Below are positions 26,753 to 36,133 of a stretch of DNA of 64,000 bases, piece after piece. The stretch is from an uncultured Clostridia bacterium. Its GTDB lineage: Bacteria > Bacillota > Clostridia > Lachnospirales > Lachnospiraceae. A program made the position numbers and the translations under genes. The notes below the pieces were generated by a model, which was not told the origin of the DNA, did no database searches, and was given only the letters and a program-made list of their open reading frames with translations. Numbering within the stretch: the stretch's first letter is position 1; every line of letters begins with the position of its first letter. The stretch covers positions 89,190 to 153,189 of the forward strand of contig CAOKDX010000007.1 of NCBI GenBank assembly GCA_948467395.1, written 5' to 3'.

Positions 26753-28300
26753 TCATCCCTTTTTCACCAGCAATGATTTTCCTGTCATCTCTTCTGGCTG
26801 CTGCAGTCCCATCATCTGGATCAGTGTCGGGGCGATATCAGCAAGACACCCTCCCTCACGGAGCGTATACTTTTCATCGTAATTCACAAGAATAAACGGC
26901 ACCGGGTTAATGGTATGTGCAGTAAAGGGGGCACCGGACTCATAATCCACCAGCTGCTCGGCATTTCCGTGATCCGCACAAACAAACATCTGTCCATCCA
27001 CTTCTTTTATGGCCTCCACTGCCCTTCCGACACACTCGTCTACTGCCTCTACCGCTTTGATGGCAGCATCCTCAATCCCAGTATGGCCAACCATATCTGG
27101 ATTGGCAAAATTAATAATGATCACATCATATTTATCGGATTTGATGGCATCAACCAGTCCGTCGCATACTTTATAAGCGCTCATCTCCGGCTGCAGATCA
27201 TAGGTCGCCACTTTCGGGGAATTTACAAGCAGGCGCTCTTCTCCCTCATTGGGTTCCTCAATCCCTCCATTAAAGAAAAAGGTAACGTGGGCATACTTCT
27301 CTGTCTCTGCTGTGCGAAGCTGCTTTAATCCATTCTTTGCCAGAAATTCTCCGAAAGTATTTGTGATCTCCACCTTATGGAAGGCAACAATCTTATTGGG
27401 GATCGTCACATCATATTCCGTGAAGGCAATAAATGTCGTGGGGAAGAACCCTTTCCTTCTCTCAAAACCATCGAATTTGTCATCGCAGAAAGCACGGGTT
27501 ATCTCACGTGCGCGGTCCGGGCGGAAATTATAAAAAATAATAGAATCCTTTTCCTTTACCGTCGCCACTGGCTTGTCATCCTTCATAATGACAGTGGGCT
27601 TTACAAACTCATCGGTCTCTTCTTTATCATAGGAATTCTGGACCGCACAGAGACCGCAGGCCGCTGTCTCGCCCTCACCGAGAACCAATGCATTGTAAGC
27701 CTTTTCTACACGGTCCCAGCGGTTATCACGGTCCATGACATAATAGCGTCCCATCACTGTCGCTACCTGTCCGACACCGATCTCTTCCATCTTGTCCATT
27801 GCCTCTTTAACAAAATCCTTACCGGATGCCGGAGGAGTATCCCTGCCATCCAGAAAGGCGTGAAGATATACATTTTCAATACCGTTCCGCTTTGCCATCT
27901 CAAGCAGGGCGTACATATGGGTATTGTGGCTGTGTACGCCACCATCTGAAAGCAGTCCAAAGAGATGCAGGTCAGAATTATTGTTCTTACAATTCTCCAT
28001 GGCTGCCATCAATGCCTCATTTTCAAAGAATACACCGTCCTCAATCTCCTTGGTGATCCTTGTCAGCTCCTGATATACGATACGGCCGGCACCCATGTTC
28101 AGGTGTCCTACCTCAGAATTACCCATCTGCCCATCGGGAAGTCCCACTGCCATTCCACTGGCATTTCCTTTCACAAAAGGACAATCCCTCATCAGTCCGT
28201 CCATTACCGGGGTATTTGCCTCTGCCACGGCATTCCCCTCTGTCTTTTCATTTAATCCATATCCATCTAAGATCATCAATACGGTTGGTTTCTTACTCAT
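26753..28300 (-). CDS. gpmI: 2,3-bisphosphoglycerate-independent phosphoglycerate mutase
   Basis: 515 residues, full length. Interconverts 3- and 2-phosphoglycerate in glycolysis using two manganese ions. Catalytic Ser62 in QMGNSEVGHLNMG, metal motifs MILDGYGL, NYDEK..., and CADHGNAEQL. ATG 28300 has AAAGGAG upstream and was chosen over the GTG two codons earlier. Own promoter upstream. Confidence 0.97.
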   Translation of the reverse strand: MSKKPTVLMILDGYGLNEKTEGNAVAEANTPVMDGLMRDCPFVKGNASGMAVGLPDGQMGNSEVGHLNMGAGRIVYQELTRITKEIEDGVFFENEALMAAMENCKNNNSDLHLFGLLSDGGVHSHNTHMYALLEMAKRNGIENVYLHAFLDGRDTPPASGKDFVKEAMDKMEEIGVGQVATVMGRYYVMDRDNRWDRVEKAYNALVLGEGETAACGLCAVQNSYDKEETDEFVKPTVIMKDDKPVATVKEKDSIIFYNFRPDRAREITRAFCDDKFDGFERRKGFFPTTFIAFTEYDVTIPNKIVAFHKVEITNTFGEFLAKNGLKQLRTAETEKYAHVTFFFNGGIEEPNEGEERLLVNSPKVATYDLQPEMSAYKVCDGLVDAIKSDKYDVIIINFANPDMVGHTGIEDAAIKAVEAVDECVGRAVEAIKEVDGQMFVCADHGNAEQLVDYESGAPFTAHTINPVPFILVNYDEKYTLREGGCLADIAPTLIQMMGLQQPEEMTGKSLLVKKG

Positions 28301-28338
28301 GTTCACGAGCTCCTTTCCTCAAATGCTTCTACTGACCT

Positions 28339-28367
28339 ATTATAAAGGAGTTTCCCGGAGAAGTCAA
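28339..28367 (-). promoter_or_regulatory. Promoter of gpmI
   Basis: Minus-strand TTGACT (28362-28367), exact 17-base spacer, TATAAT (28339-28344). Confidence 0.75.
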
Positions 28368-28382
28368 TAATCGGCAAGAGTA

Positions 28383-29957
28383 CTATAGAGTAAACCTCTT
28401 TGTCTGCCGGCTCAGGTCTTCACTGAGTTCGGAAAGTCTCTCCGTCTCCTTATGACATTCCGATACAGCCGATGACAGACTCTGCATACTGGCGCTGGTC
28501 TGCTGGGTGGATGCCGCATTCTGTTCGGAGATGGCGGCCAGCTGCTCCACCACACCGTGGATAATGTCCTTCTGTTTCTCCAGAAGACCCGTCTGCTCGT
28601 AAATGCTGTCGGAAACAGACGCCACATCCCCCATTCCCTTCTGCAGCCCCTGAAAAGCCTCTCTGGTGTCCTCCAGCTTCACTTTCTGGGAAATCACTGC
28701 CTGATTTACCTTTTTCATGGTAGATACGCTGACACCAGAATTAGTCAAAAGCTCCTTCACAACCTCTTCAATCTCACCTGCACTTTCGGCAGATTCCTCC
28801 GCCAGCTGACGAATCTCCTCTGCCACAACGGCAAATCCCTTCCCCGCCTCTCCCGCTCTGGCGGCCTCGATGGAGGCGTTCAGGGATAAGAGGCTGGTCT
28901 GTTCGGCGATATTCTGTATCATCTCCACAGCCTCCTCAATCCGCTCTGCCGAGACATTGGTAGCCTTTGTCTGATCTGCCACCTGCCCGATATCGGAAGA
29001 CGTCTGTTGATTGATCACGGCAAGATCCCGCAGGATCTCGTCTACCCTTCTGGATAAGCCTGTCATGGAAGAGACCGCCTGTTCCAGTTTCTTCGTATTC
29101 TCCACATTCCTCACTATCACATCGGCCATATCGGTAACCTGTTCACTGGCCGATGAAGTCTCCTGAGCCTGGGATATACTTCCCTGGGCAATCTCCTCCA
29201 TGGCATTATCCACACTGCTTACACTGTCCGCAATATGGGTAAACCTTTTAGAAAATTTCAGATTGCTGCTGTTGAGCTGCTCGGTTTGTTTGGCAATAAC
29301 AGAAACAATGATCTTCAGCTGCCTGTGCAGGTCGGAAACGGCATTATTGATAATCACAATTTCATTTCGGCTCTTCCTCTTTGATGTCTCCTCCACCGGT
29401 GCACTCAGATCGCCCCTGGCCAGTGTCTCTACCCGTTTCGAAGTCTTGCGGATCCGCGAAGCAATGGAATTCGAGATCAGTATCGCGATGACCAGGCAGA
29501 ACACATAGGCGATAACGCCCACAATCACAAGTGTTATCACCGTCTCTTTGATAAACTGGTCAACACCCTCTTTGGGTTCCCCGGCCAGTACCATGCCGCG
29601 GTCTGTCATTTTATACAGTCCATAATATACCTGTCCATTGATGACAACATCATCCGAAAAATAGGTCTCCCCATTCTCAATCACCTTCTGTACAACTACA
29701 TCACTGGCCTTTTCTCCAAACATTTCAGGGGTTGAACTGCTAACTACCGTATCCCCGTCGTATGCTACAAGAGTGATTCCCACACCTTCCAAATATCCCA
29801 CATAACCATTATAGCCGGTAACAGCAACCTCCAGTGTCTCCCTTACCCGGCTGTTCATCTCACGAACTGTAATCCGTATGCTGCACACAATAAGCAGCGC
29901 GGTGAGAATAAACAGAGAAATCATTTCCATCAGAATTAATTTTGTCTTAATCTTCAT
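28383..29957 (-). CDS. Methyl-accepting chemotaxis protein
   Basis: 524 residues. Membrane helix (7-29), extracellular single-Cache-like sensor (30-135), second helix (137-165), HAMP (about 165-220), then the signalling domain with the hairpin tip [20 protein letters not shown] and [17 protein letters not shown]. It relays ligand binding to CheA/CheW. No other chemotaxis gene is adjacent. Ligand unknown. Confidence 0.95.
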   Translation of the reverse strand: MKIKTKLILMEMISLFILTALLIVCSIRITVREMNSRVRETLEVAVTGYNGYVGYLEGVGITLVAYDGDTVVSSSTPEMFGEKASDVVVQKVIENGETYFSDDVVINGQVYYGLYKMTDRGMVLAGEPKEGVDQFIKETVITLVIVGVIAYVFCLVIAILISNSIASRIRKTSKRVETLARGDLSAPVEETSKRKSRNEIVIINNAVSDLHRQLKIIVSVIAKQTEQLNSSNLKFSKRFTHIADSVSSVDNAMEEIAQGSISQAQETSSASEQVTDMADVIVRNVENTKKLEQAVSSMTGLSRRVDEILRDLAVINQQTSSDIGQVADQTKATNVSAERIEEAVEMIQNIAEQTSLLSLNASIEAARAGEAGKGFAVVAEEIRQLAEESAESAGEIEEVVKELLTNSGVSVSTMKKVNQAVISQKVKLEDTREAFQGLQKGMGDVASVSDSIYEQTGLLEKQKDIIHGVVEQLAAISEQNAASTQQTSASMQSLSSAVSECHKETERLSELSEDLSRQTKRFTL

Positions 29958-30021
29958 ATGCCTTCATCCTTTCTGGTGTTTCGAGCAGGTCACAGCGGGC
30001 TGGCGGCAGAAACGGGGAATA

Positions 30022-31656
30022 TTATCCCCTGTTCTGCGCGTCAACCAGATTTTCACTCTGATACATCCTGCGTAATTTTGGTTTCTCAATTTTTCCTGTG
30101 GGGTTCCTCGGCACATCGGCAAAGAAGATCCTGCGCGGCCTCTTATACCTCGGCAGTCCCCTGCAAAAATCATTGATCTGATCTTCTGTACAAATCATAT
30201 CCGGCTTCAGTTCTATAATAGCTGCCGAAATCTCTCCCAGGCGGTCATCCTGAAGCCCTATCACCGCCACATCTTTGATGGCCTCATGACGGCTGAGGAA
30301 ATTTTCAATCTGCACCGGATAGATGTTTTCACCGCCGCTGATGATAACATCCTTCTTCCGGTCAACCAGATAGATAAACCCGTCCTCATCCATCTCCGCC
30401 ATATCACCAGTGTAAAGCCAGTCCCCGTGAAGTACCTCGTCAGTAGCTTCGGGATCGTTGTAATAGCATTTCATCACCCCTGGTCCCTTCACCGCCAGCT
30501 CACCCACCTCACCCTGGGCGGCCTCACTGCCATCCTCACCTATAATCTTTGCTTCCCAGCCGTATCCTGGCACACCAATGGCACCCACCTTATGTATATT
30601 TTCCACGCCCAGATGCACGCATCCCGGACCAATGGATTCGCTGAGTCCATAATTGGTGTCATACTGGTGATCCGGAAAATATCCTTTCCATCTGCGGATC
30701 AGGCTCTGGGGCACCGGCTGCGCCCCGATATGCATCAGGCGCCACTGTTCCAGATCATAGTCCTCCTTCTTTAATCTGCCGCTGTCCAGCTCTACCAGTA
30801 TATCCTGTGCCCAGGGTACCAAAAGCCAGACAATGGTGCATTTTTCCTCCGACACTGTCTCCAGAATCGTCTTCGGGCTCACTCCCTTCAGAAGCACTGC
30901 CTTTCCAGCACTGAGAAGACTGCCAAACCAATGCATCTTGGCCCCGGTATGGTACAGCGGCGGAATGCATAGGAATACGTCCTCCCTTGTCTGTCCGTGG
31001 TGCATCTGCTCAACCCGGCAGGAATGCATCAGGCTCTCATGATCGTGCAGAATGGCTTTCGGAAACCCGGTAGTTCCAGAAGAAAAGTAGATCGCGGCAT
31101 CATCTTCATCGGCAAGTTCAATGCCCGGAGCCAGACTGGGACAGTTGGCAGCCAGCTTGTCATAGTCTTCCGCAAAGGATGGGCAGTCCCCTCCTACATA
31201 GAACAAAAGACGGTTCTGGCTGATGGAGTCTGCTATCTCTTCCACACGGCCGGTAAATTCCGGTCCAAATACTAGCACATCCACCTCGGCAAGCTCCAGA
31301 CAGTACTCAATCTCATCCGGGGCATAACGAAAATTCAACGGCACTGCCAGGGCCCCTGTCTTCAGTATCCCAAAATAGATGGGCAGCCACTCCAGGCAGT
31401 TCATCAAAAGAATAGCCACCTTATCGCCCTTGCGGATTCCCCGGCTCATGAGAAGCTGGGCAAAACGATTTGCCTTTTCATCAAAGACATGCCAGGTAAT
31501 CTCTCTGCGGTAATGGCACATGGGACTGGACTCGATGAGTTCATAGTCCCTCCATGTAACCCTTCTCCTCTCCTGAATGTCCGGATTTATCTCAACCAGA
31601 CTGACATCATCCGGATACTGTCTGGCATTTCTTTCCAATAAATCTGTAATCGGCAT
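30022..31656 (-). CDS. Acyl-CoA synthetase / AMP-dependent ligase
   Basis: 544 residues. Adenylate-forming enzyme: A3 motif YFSSGTTGFPKAIL, A5 YGLSESIG, A7 YTGDMAEMDEDGF, A8 VDRKKDVIISGGENIYP and the C-terminal catalytic Lys in NPTGKIEKP. It activates a carboxylic acid, probably a fatty acid, to acyl-CoA via acyl-AMP; substrate cannot be read from sequence. Stands as a single gene; a GC-rich hairpin overlaps its 3' end. Confidence 0.92.
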   Translation of the reverse strand: MPITDLLERNARQYPDDVSLVEINPDIQERRRVTWRDYELIESSPMCHYRREITWHVFDEKANRFAQLLMSRGIRKGDKVAILLMNCLEWLPIYFGILKTGALAVPLNFRYAPDEIEYCLELAEVDVLVFGPEFTGRVEEIADSISQNRLLFYVGGDCPSFAEDYDKLAANCPSLAPGIELADEDDAAIYFSSGTTGFPKAILHDHESLMHSCRVEQMHHGQTREDVFLCIPPLYHTGAKMHWFGSLLSAGKAVLLKGVSPKTILETVSEEKCTIVWLLVPWAQDILVELDSGRLKKEDYDLEQWRLMHIGAQPVPQSLIRRWKGYFPDHQYDTNYGLSESIGPGCVHLGVENIHKVGAIGVPGYGWEAKIIGEDGSEAAQGEVGELAVKGPGVMKCYYNDPEATDEVLHGDWLYTGDMAEMDEDGFIYLVDRKKDVIISGGENIYPVQIENFLSRHEAIKDVAVIGLQDDRLGEISAAIIELKPDMICTEDQINDFCRGLPRYKRPRRIFFADVPRNPTGKIEKPKLRRMYQSENLVDAQNRG

Positions 31657-31696
31657 TGATCTTCTCCTCCAACTGGTATAATAGCACCATTATATC

Positions 31697-32356
31697 TCAT
31701 TGCAGACTTTTTAGCAAGGAAATCGCATCGGTTATCTCATAAAGAATATGATCACAATATTTCCCAAATTCTCCGTCCTCATATCCCCAAGCCTCTTCCT
31801 TCACCCCCACCGTCACAAACCCGCCGCTGCCGGCCCCCTTCAGCGCTGGTATAATGTCCTCAAAAACGATGCAGGCGTCGGGGCTGCAGCCCAGCTTCTC
31901 GGCTTCTTTTATGTATATATCCGGAAACTCCTTGCACCGCTCTACCTCATTCCCCTCGGTAAAGGAGTGAAACAGATCATACACCCCGTTATTTTTCAGG
32001 CACGGTTCAAAGAGAAGTGCCGTATTCGAGGTGGCGACTCCCGCCGGAATCCCCTGCTCCCGCAGCCACAGCAGCAGTTCCATTGTCCCCGGCCGGATCC
32101 GCACCCTCTCTGAATAGGCTTGGAGCGCCATGGCATTCCATTCTGCCATCACCTCACCGGCATTCAGCGGCAGCCGGAACCGGGCAATGGTATACTCTGC
32201 CACCTGTTCAAATCCCATGGCCTTAATGGCATCCGAATAATCTTCCGGCACCCGAATGCCGTATTTCCCCAGAAAATCCACATCCACCTGCCGCCAGACC
32301 CAGGTGGAATCTAAAATCGTCCCGTCAAGATCAAATATAACTCCTTCGATTTTCAA
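31697..32356 (-). CDS. HAD-superfamily hydrolase, beta-phosphoglucomutase-like
   Basis: 219 residues. Catalytic DxD loop in FDLDGTILDSTW (residues 8-19), motif II in GVATSNTALLF, motif III/IV in CIVFEDIIPALKGA. Helical cap of the beta-PGM subgroup between residues 18 and 90. It acts on small phosphorylated metabolites. Overlaps the SGNH gene by four bases. Confidence 0.88.
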   Translation of the reverse strand: MKIEGVIFDLDGTILDSTWVWRQVDVDFLGKYGIRVPEDYSDAIKAMGFEQVAEYTIARFRLPLNAGEVMAEWNAMALQAYSERVRIRPGTMELLLWLREQGIPAGVATSNTALLFEPCLKNNGVYDLFHSFTEGNEVERCKEFPDIYIKEAEKLGCSPDACIVFEDIIPALKGAGSGGFVTVGVKEEAWGYEDGEFGKYCDHILYEITDAISLLKSLQ

Positions 32357-33147
32357 TTTTTTCTTCGTCCTCCATTCCTTATGGCCTTTATCACCTTACT
32401 TCCAATCCTGGCATGCCCTTTCTTATTTGGATGCGGGTCAATATCCCTGCCGGATATGGTCATATTGAGAAGGCTTTCCTCTGTCCTGTCAAACTCTTCC
32501 TTTATATCCACTATCGTATATTCCCCGGACTCACAAAACGCCTCATTCAGCAGTCCGACATACCGCTCTGTCAGATAATGCAGATTGGCAAAACCAGAAA
32601 GATCGCCGCAGGGATTATATACATTGTTGGCATAGATCTGCGCCTCTGGGGAGATACTGTGGATTGCCCGGATAATCTTCGGGAAATTTACGGCAAACTG
32701 GCTGCATGCTTCCCGGAACATCTGATCCCCCTTTTCAATATAATCCCGCAGGTCCCGGTCCAGACTGACGAGATGCAGCAGATCGTTGGATCCGATCGAC
32801 AGGGTGACGATATCCGCATATTTCAGGGTGGCGCGGTATTTGCGGTACATATTATTGTCCGGATTGGTCAGTATATCCAGAAGCTGTTCACTGCGGAGTC
32901 CGTTTGTACCAAGATTTGCCATAAATACATAATCATAATTCTCTTCCAGATAATGTCCCACCTGGCCCACATAAGAATCCTTTTCCGGATCCGGCAGTCC
33001 ATAGCCATGAGCGATGCTGTCGCCCAGTGCCACATAGCGCACGCTGCTCGACACCTTATCTCCTGATCCCACTTTAACTACAGGCATTTTCCAGAATCCA
33101 ATCACCACCGCAGATAAAAGAACACCTGCACGAATCCACCATTTCAC
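32353..33147 (-). CDS. SGNH/GDSL-family hydrolase, membrane anchored
   Basis: 264 residues. N-terminal signal anchor (5-22), block I ALGDSIAHGYG with catalytic Ser, block III SIGSNDLL, and block V DPHPNKKGH with catalytic Asp/His. Likely an extracytoplasmic esterase or lipase. Co-translated with the HAD gene downstream. Confidence 0.9.
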   Translation of the reverse strand: MKWWIRAGVLLSAVVIGFWKMPVVKVGSGDKVSSSVRYVALGDSIAHGYGLPDPEKDSYVGQVGHYLEENYDYVFMANLGTNGLRSEQLLDILTNPDNNMYRKYRATLKYADIVTLSIGSNDLLHLVSLDRDLRDYIEKGDQMFREACSQFAVNFPKIIRAIHSISPEAQIYANNVYNPCGDLSGFANLHYLTERYVGLLNEAFCESGEYTIVDIKEEFDRTEESLLNMTISGRDIDPHPNKKGHARIGSKVIKAIRNGGRRKN

Positions 33148-33231
33148 CCATACCAGCCTCCTTATCCCAAGTCGTTGTACTAGTATTTCCCCAGGCAGGT
33201 GAATTCATGCAGGTAATAAAATTTAATCTGC

Positions 33232-33969
33232 TTATTCTGCTTCCTCTTCTACATTGTGGTAAACATTCTGTACATCATCGTCCTCGTCCAGAAGATCAAT
33301 GATCCGGTTGAACATTTTTTTGTCCTCATCACTGGCAAGCGCCACATAATTCTGCGGAATCATCGTGATCTCTGCCTGTACCATGGGGACTCCCTCCTTC
33401 TCCAGAGCCTCCCTCACCGCACTGAATTCCTCCGGAGCAGTAAGTATCTCGTAGCTGTCCTCTTCCTCATTGAAATCCTCTGCCCCGGCATCCAGTGCCG
33501 CCATCATAAATTCGTCGGCATCCGTATCGTATTCTTCCTTGTCGATTATAATCTGCCCCTTCTGGTCGAACATATAGGAAACGCAGCCGGTGGTTCCGAC
33601 ATTTCCATTCCCCTTCGTAAAAGCATTTCGCACATTAGAAGCGGTTCGGTTCTTATTGTCAGTCAGCGCCTCCACTATGATCGCCGTTCCGCTTGGACCA
33701 TATCCCTCATAAGTACAGCTGACATAATTTACGGCATCCACATTCCCGGCCGCTTTCTTTATCCCACGGTCAATCGTGTCATTCGGCATATTATTTGCCT
33801 TCGCCTTAGCGATCACATCGCGGAGCTTGCTATTACTATTGGGATCCGGTCCTCCCTCCTTAACCGCTACCGCAATCTCTCTCCCGATCACCGTAAAAAT
33901 CTTTCCCCTCTTCGCATCATTTTTTTCCTTTTTGTGCTTGATATTTGAAAATTTAGAATGTCCTGACAT
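33232..33969 (-). CDS. YebC/PmpR-family protein
   Basis: 245 residues, starts [18 protein letters not shown] as in the family. YebC proteins have been described as transcriptional regulators and, for some members, as translation factors relieving ribosome stalling at proline tracts. Three-domain arrangement intact. It starts directly after the argR stop with no gap, the last gene of the long housekeeping block. Confidence 0.95.
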   Translation of the reverse strand: MSGHSKFSNIKHKKEKNDAKRGKIFTVIGREIAVAVKEGGPDPNSNSKLRDVIAKAKANNMPNDTIDRGIKKAAGNVDAVNYVSCTYEGYGPSGTAIIVEALTDNKNRTASNVRNAFTKGNGNVGTTGCVSYMFDQKGQIIIDKEEYDTDADEFMMAALDAGAEDFNEEEDSYEILTAPEEFSAVREALEKEGVPMVQAEITMIPQNYVALASDEDKKMFNRIIDLLDEDDDVQNVYHNVEEEAE

Positions 33970-34434
33970 TTATCCTTTCCTCCATAATCCATTAATCTCT
34001 TCCATCACTGCCGGCACGAGCCCCGCCGTCCGCACAGCGCACATCACCGTATCGTCACCCGCGATGGATCCAGCAATTTCCTCGATTCCCATGGCATCTA
34101 CTGCCGCCGCCACCGCCATGGCCATACCGCTCACCGTCCGGATCACAACCAGATTATCCGCCTGGACCACCGACACGATCCCGTCCTGCAGCACCCGGGC
34201 GTAGCGGTCGGAGTAGGCGGGCGGCGGGTTTCCGCCATGCTCCGTCACTGCATATTTGGGCTTCCCATTCCTTCCTGACACCTTTGTCAGGGCTAGTTCC
34301 CGGATATCCCGGCTCACCGTAGCCTGTGTTACCTGAAATCCCGCCTCCAGCAGGCGTTTCGCCAGATCCTCCTGGGTCTCTATCTCATACCGGTCTATCA
34401 GCTCCAGTATCTTATTTTGTCTTGAACGTTTCAC
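33970..34434 (-). CDS. argR: Arginine repressor
   Basis: 154 residues. N-terminal winged helix (1-70, RSRQNKILELIDRYEIETQE, TQATVSRDIRELALTKV) and C-terminal hexamerisation/arginine-binding domain (85-150, TVSGMAMAVAAAVDAMG, GDDTVMCAVRT). It senses arginine and controls arginine metabolism. GTG 34434, with GGAG upstream, gives the standard start; the TTG at 34458 is unlikely. The usual downstream recN is absent; yebC takes its place. Confidence 0.95.
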   Translation of the reverse strand: MKRSRQNKILELIDRYEIETQEDLAKRLLEAGFQVTQATVSRDIRELALTKVSGRNGKPKYAVTEHGGNPPPAYSDRYARVLQDGIVSVVQADNLVVIRTVSGMAMAVAAAVDAMGIEEIAGSIAGDDTVMCAVRTAGLVPAVMEEINGLWRKG

Positions 34435-34454
34435 AATACCGCTCCATTCCCCGA

Positions 34455-35312
34455 TCAATCTCTGTTGAGCTTGCTCCGCATTTTTTCAAAAAAACTGACA
34501 TCCCCCAGACTCACCATGTCGAAAGTCGTCTCCGCCCTCCGGATCCATATGGTATCCCCTGTGGACACCGTCCAGAGAAATTTCCCATCCCCCCGGACAG
34601 CCGCCTCATCCTCATACTGCTCCTTGGTCCGCCCCACCTCGATCCGCAGCTCTGCCCCCGCGGATACTACCAGGCTTCTCTTGTTGAGAGAATGGGGGCA
34701 GACAGGCGTGATAATCATCGCCTCCATCCCCGGAGCCAGTACCGGTCCCGCCGCAGAGAGATTGTAGGCGGTAGAACCCGTCGGCGTTGATACCAGGATG
34801 GCATCCGCCACATAGGTATCCAGCAGTTCATCATCCACATATACCCGTGTGGTGATCATACGCCCAAAGTTCCGCTTGCCAATGATAAATTCATTCACCG
34901 CAAGGCTGGAGTCCTCCCCGCATGTGCCTCCCCGGACCACTCCGGAGAGCGCCATCCTCTTCTCCACCTCAAACCTTCCGGCAAGAATGCTGTCCAATGC
35001 CTTTCTGATCTTCGGCCGCTCCACCTCGGTAAGGAAACCGAGAGTGCCAAAATTAACCCCCAAAATGGGAACATCTCTGCCGGCAAAGCGCTTCGCCGCC
35101 TGGATCATGGATCCGTCACCGCCCAGCACCACCGCCATATCCGCCCAGTCCTCCCGTCCCTCGGGCGCGGATACCTTTTCTATTCTAGCACACTTCTCAT
35201 GTTTTTCCAAATATCTTTTTATCTCTTCGGCAGTTTCATAATTCCTGTCCTTTTCCTCGTCCGATATAATATAAAAATTTGTCACGCAATGCTTCTCCAC
35301 CACAGCCTCCAT
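34455..35312 (-). CDS. nadK: NAD kinase
   Basis: 285 residues. Phosphorylates NAD to NADP. The GGDG motif is in VLGGDGSMIQAAKRF and the NAD site in TPTGSTAYNLSAAGP. Three bases from the tlyA stop and 20 bases before argR; the tlyA - nadK - argR order is standard in Clostridia. Confidence 0.96.
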   Translation of the reverse strand: MEAVVEKHCVTNFYIISDEEKDRNYETAEEIKRYLEKHEKCARIEKVSAPEGREDWADMAVVLGGDGSMIQAAKRFAGRDVPILGVNFGTLGFLTEVERPKIRKALDSILAGRFEVEKRMALSGVVRGGTCGEDSSLAVNEFIIGKRNFGRMITTRVYVDDELLDTYVADAILVSTPTGSTAYNLSAAGPVLAPGMEAMIITPVCPHSLNKRSLVVSAGAELRIEVGRTKEQYEDEAAVRGDGKFLWTVSTGDTIWIRRAETTFDMVSLGDVSFFEKMRSKLNRD

Positions 35313-35314
35313 TC

Positions 35315-36133
35315 CTACAGCGTCTTATGTGCCGTCTCTACCAGCCCTCGAATCCTCTGGCGCCACTCATCGGTAATCCCGGAAAAATTCTGTCCGCCAT
35401 TCTCCATATAGAGAAGATATTCAATATTCCCCTCTGGTCCGCGGATGGGTGAATGATCAATTCCAAGTATGCGGAAACCGAGTTCTCCGGCATGGCAGAT
35501 TACCATCCCAATGACTTCTTCATGGACCTCCGGGTCCCGGACAACCCCCTTTTTGCCAACCTTTTCCCGCCCCGCCTCAAACTGCGGTTTGATCAGGCAC
35601 ACAATCTGTCCCTCCTGGCACATCAGCGCTTTCACTGGTGCCAGAACCTTCGTCAGGGAAATAAATGCCACATCAACAGAGACAAAATCCACCTGTTCGC
35701 CGATATCATCTGGTTTCACATACCGGATATTTGTTTTCTCCATCGACCTTACGCGCTCATCCTGCCGCAGCTTCCAGGCCAGCTGGTTCGTTCCGACATC
35801 AATGGCATACACATAGCGGGCGCCGTTCTGAAGCATGCAGTCGGTAAAGCCGCCGGTGGAAGATCCCACATCCATACAGGTCTTTCCGGACAGCTCTATG
35901 GGAAAACTCTCCATGGCGCGCTCCAGCTTGTAGCCGCCCCGGCTGACATATTTCATTTTCTTTCCTCTGACTTCGATGCCTGCCGTCACAGGAAAGGTCT
36001 GTCCCGCCTTGTCCTCACGCTGTCCGTCCACAAATACCTCTCCCGCCATGATAACAGCCTTGGCCTTCTCTCTTGATTCTGCCAGCCCCTGTTTCACCAG
36101 CAGAACATCCAGTCGTTCCTTCTGCTCCTTCAA
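35315..36133 (-). CDS. tlyA: TlyA-family rRNA (cytidine-2'-O)-methyltransferase
   Basis: 272 residues. S4 RNA-binding domain (1-65, RLDVLLVKQGLAESREKAK) and FtsJ-type Rossmann methyltransferase (80-260, DVGSSTGGFTDCML). TlyA methylates 16S and 23S rRNA at C1409/C1920 in relatives. The start is a TTG at 36133 overlapping the dxs stop, so coupled translation is likely. Confidence 0.94.
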   Translation of the reverse strand: MKEQKERLDVLLVKQGLAESREKAKAVIMAGEVFVDGQREDKAGQTFPVTAGIEVRGKKMKYVSRGGYKLERAMESFPIELSGKTCMDVGSSTGGFTDCMLQNGARYVYAIDVGTNQLAWKLRQDERVRSMEKTNIRYVKPDDIGEQVDFVSVDVAFISLTKVLAPVKALMCQEGQIVCLIKPQFEAGREKVGKKGVVRDPEVHEEVIGMVICHAGELGFRILGIDHSPIRGPEGNIEYLLYMENGGQNFSGITDEWRQRIRGLVETAHKTL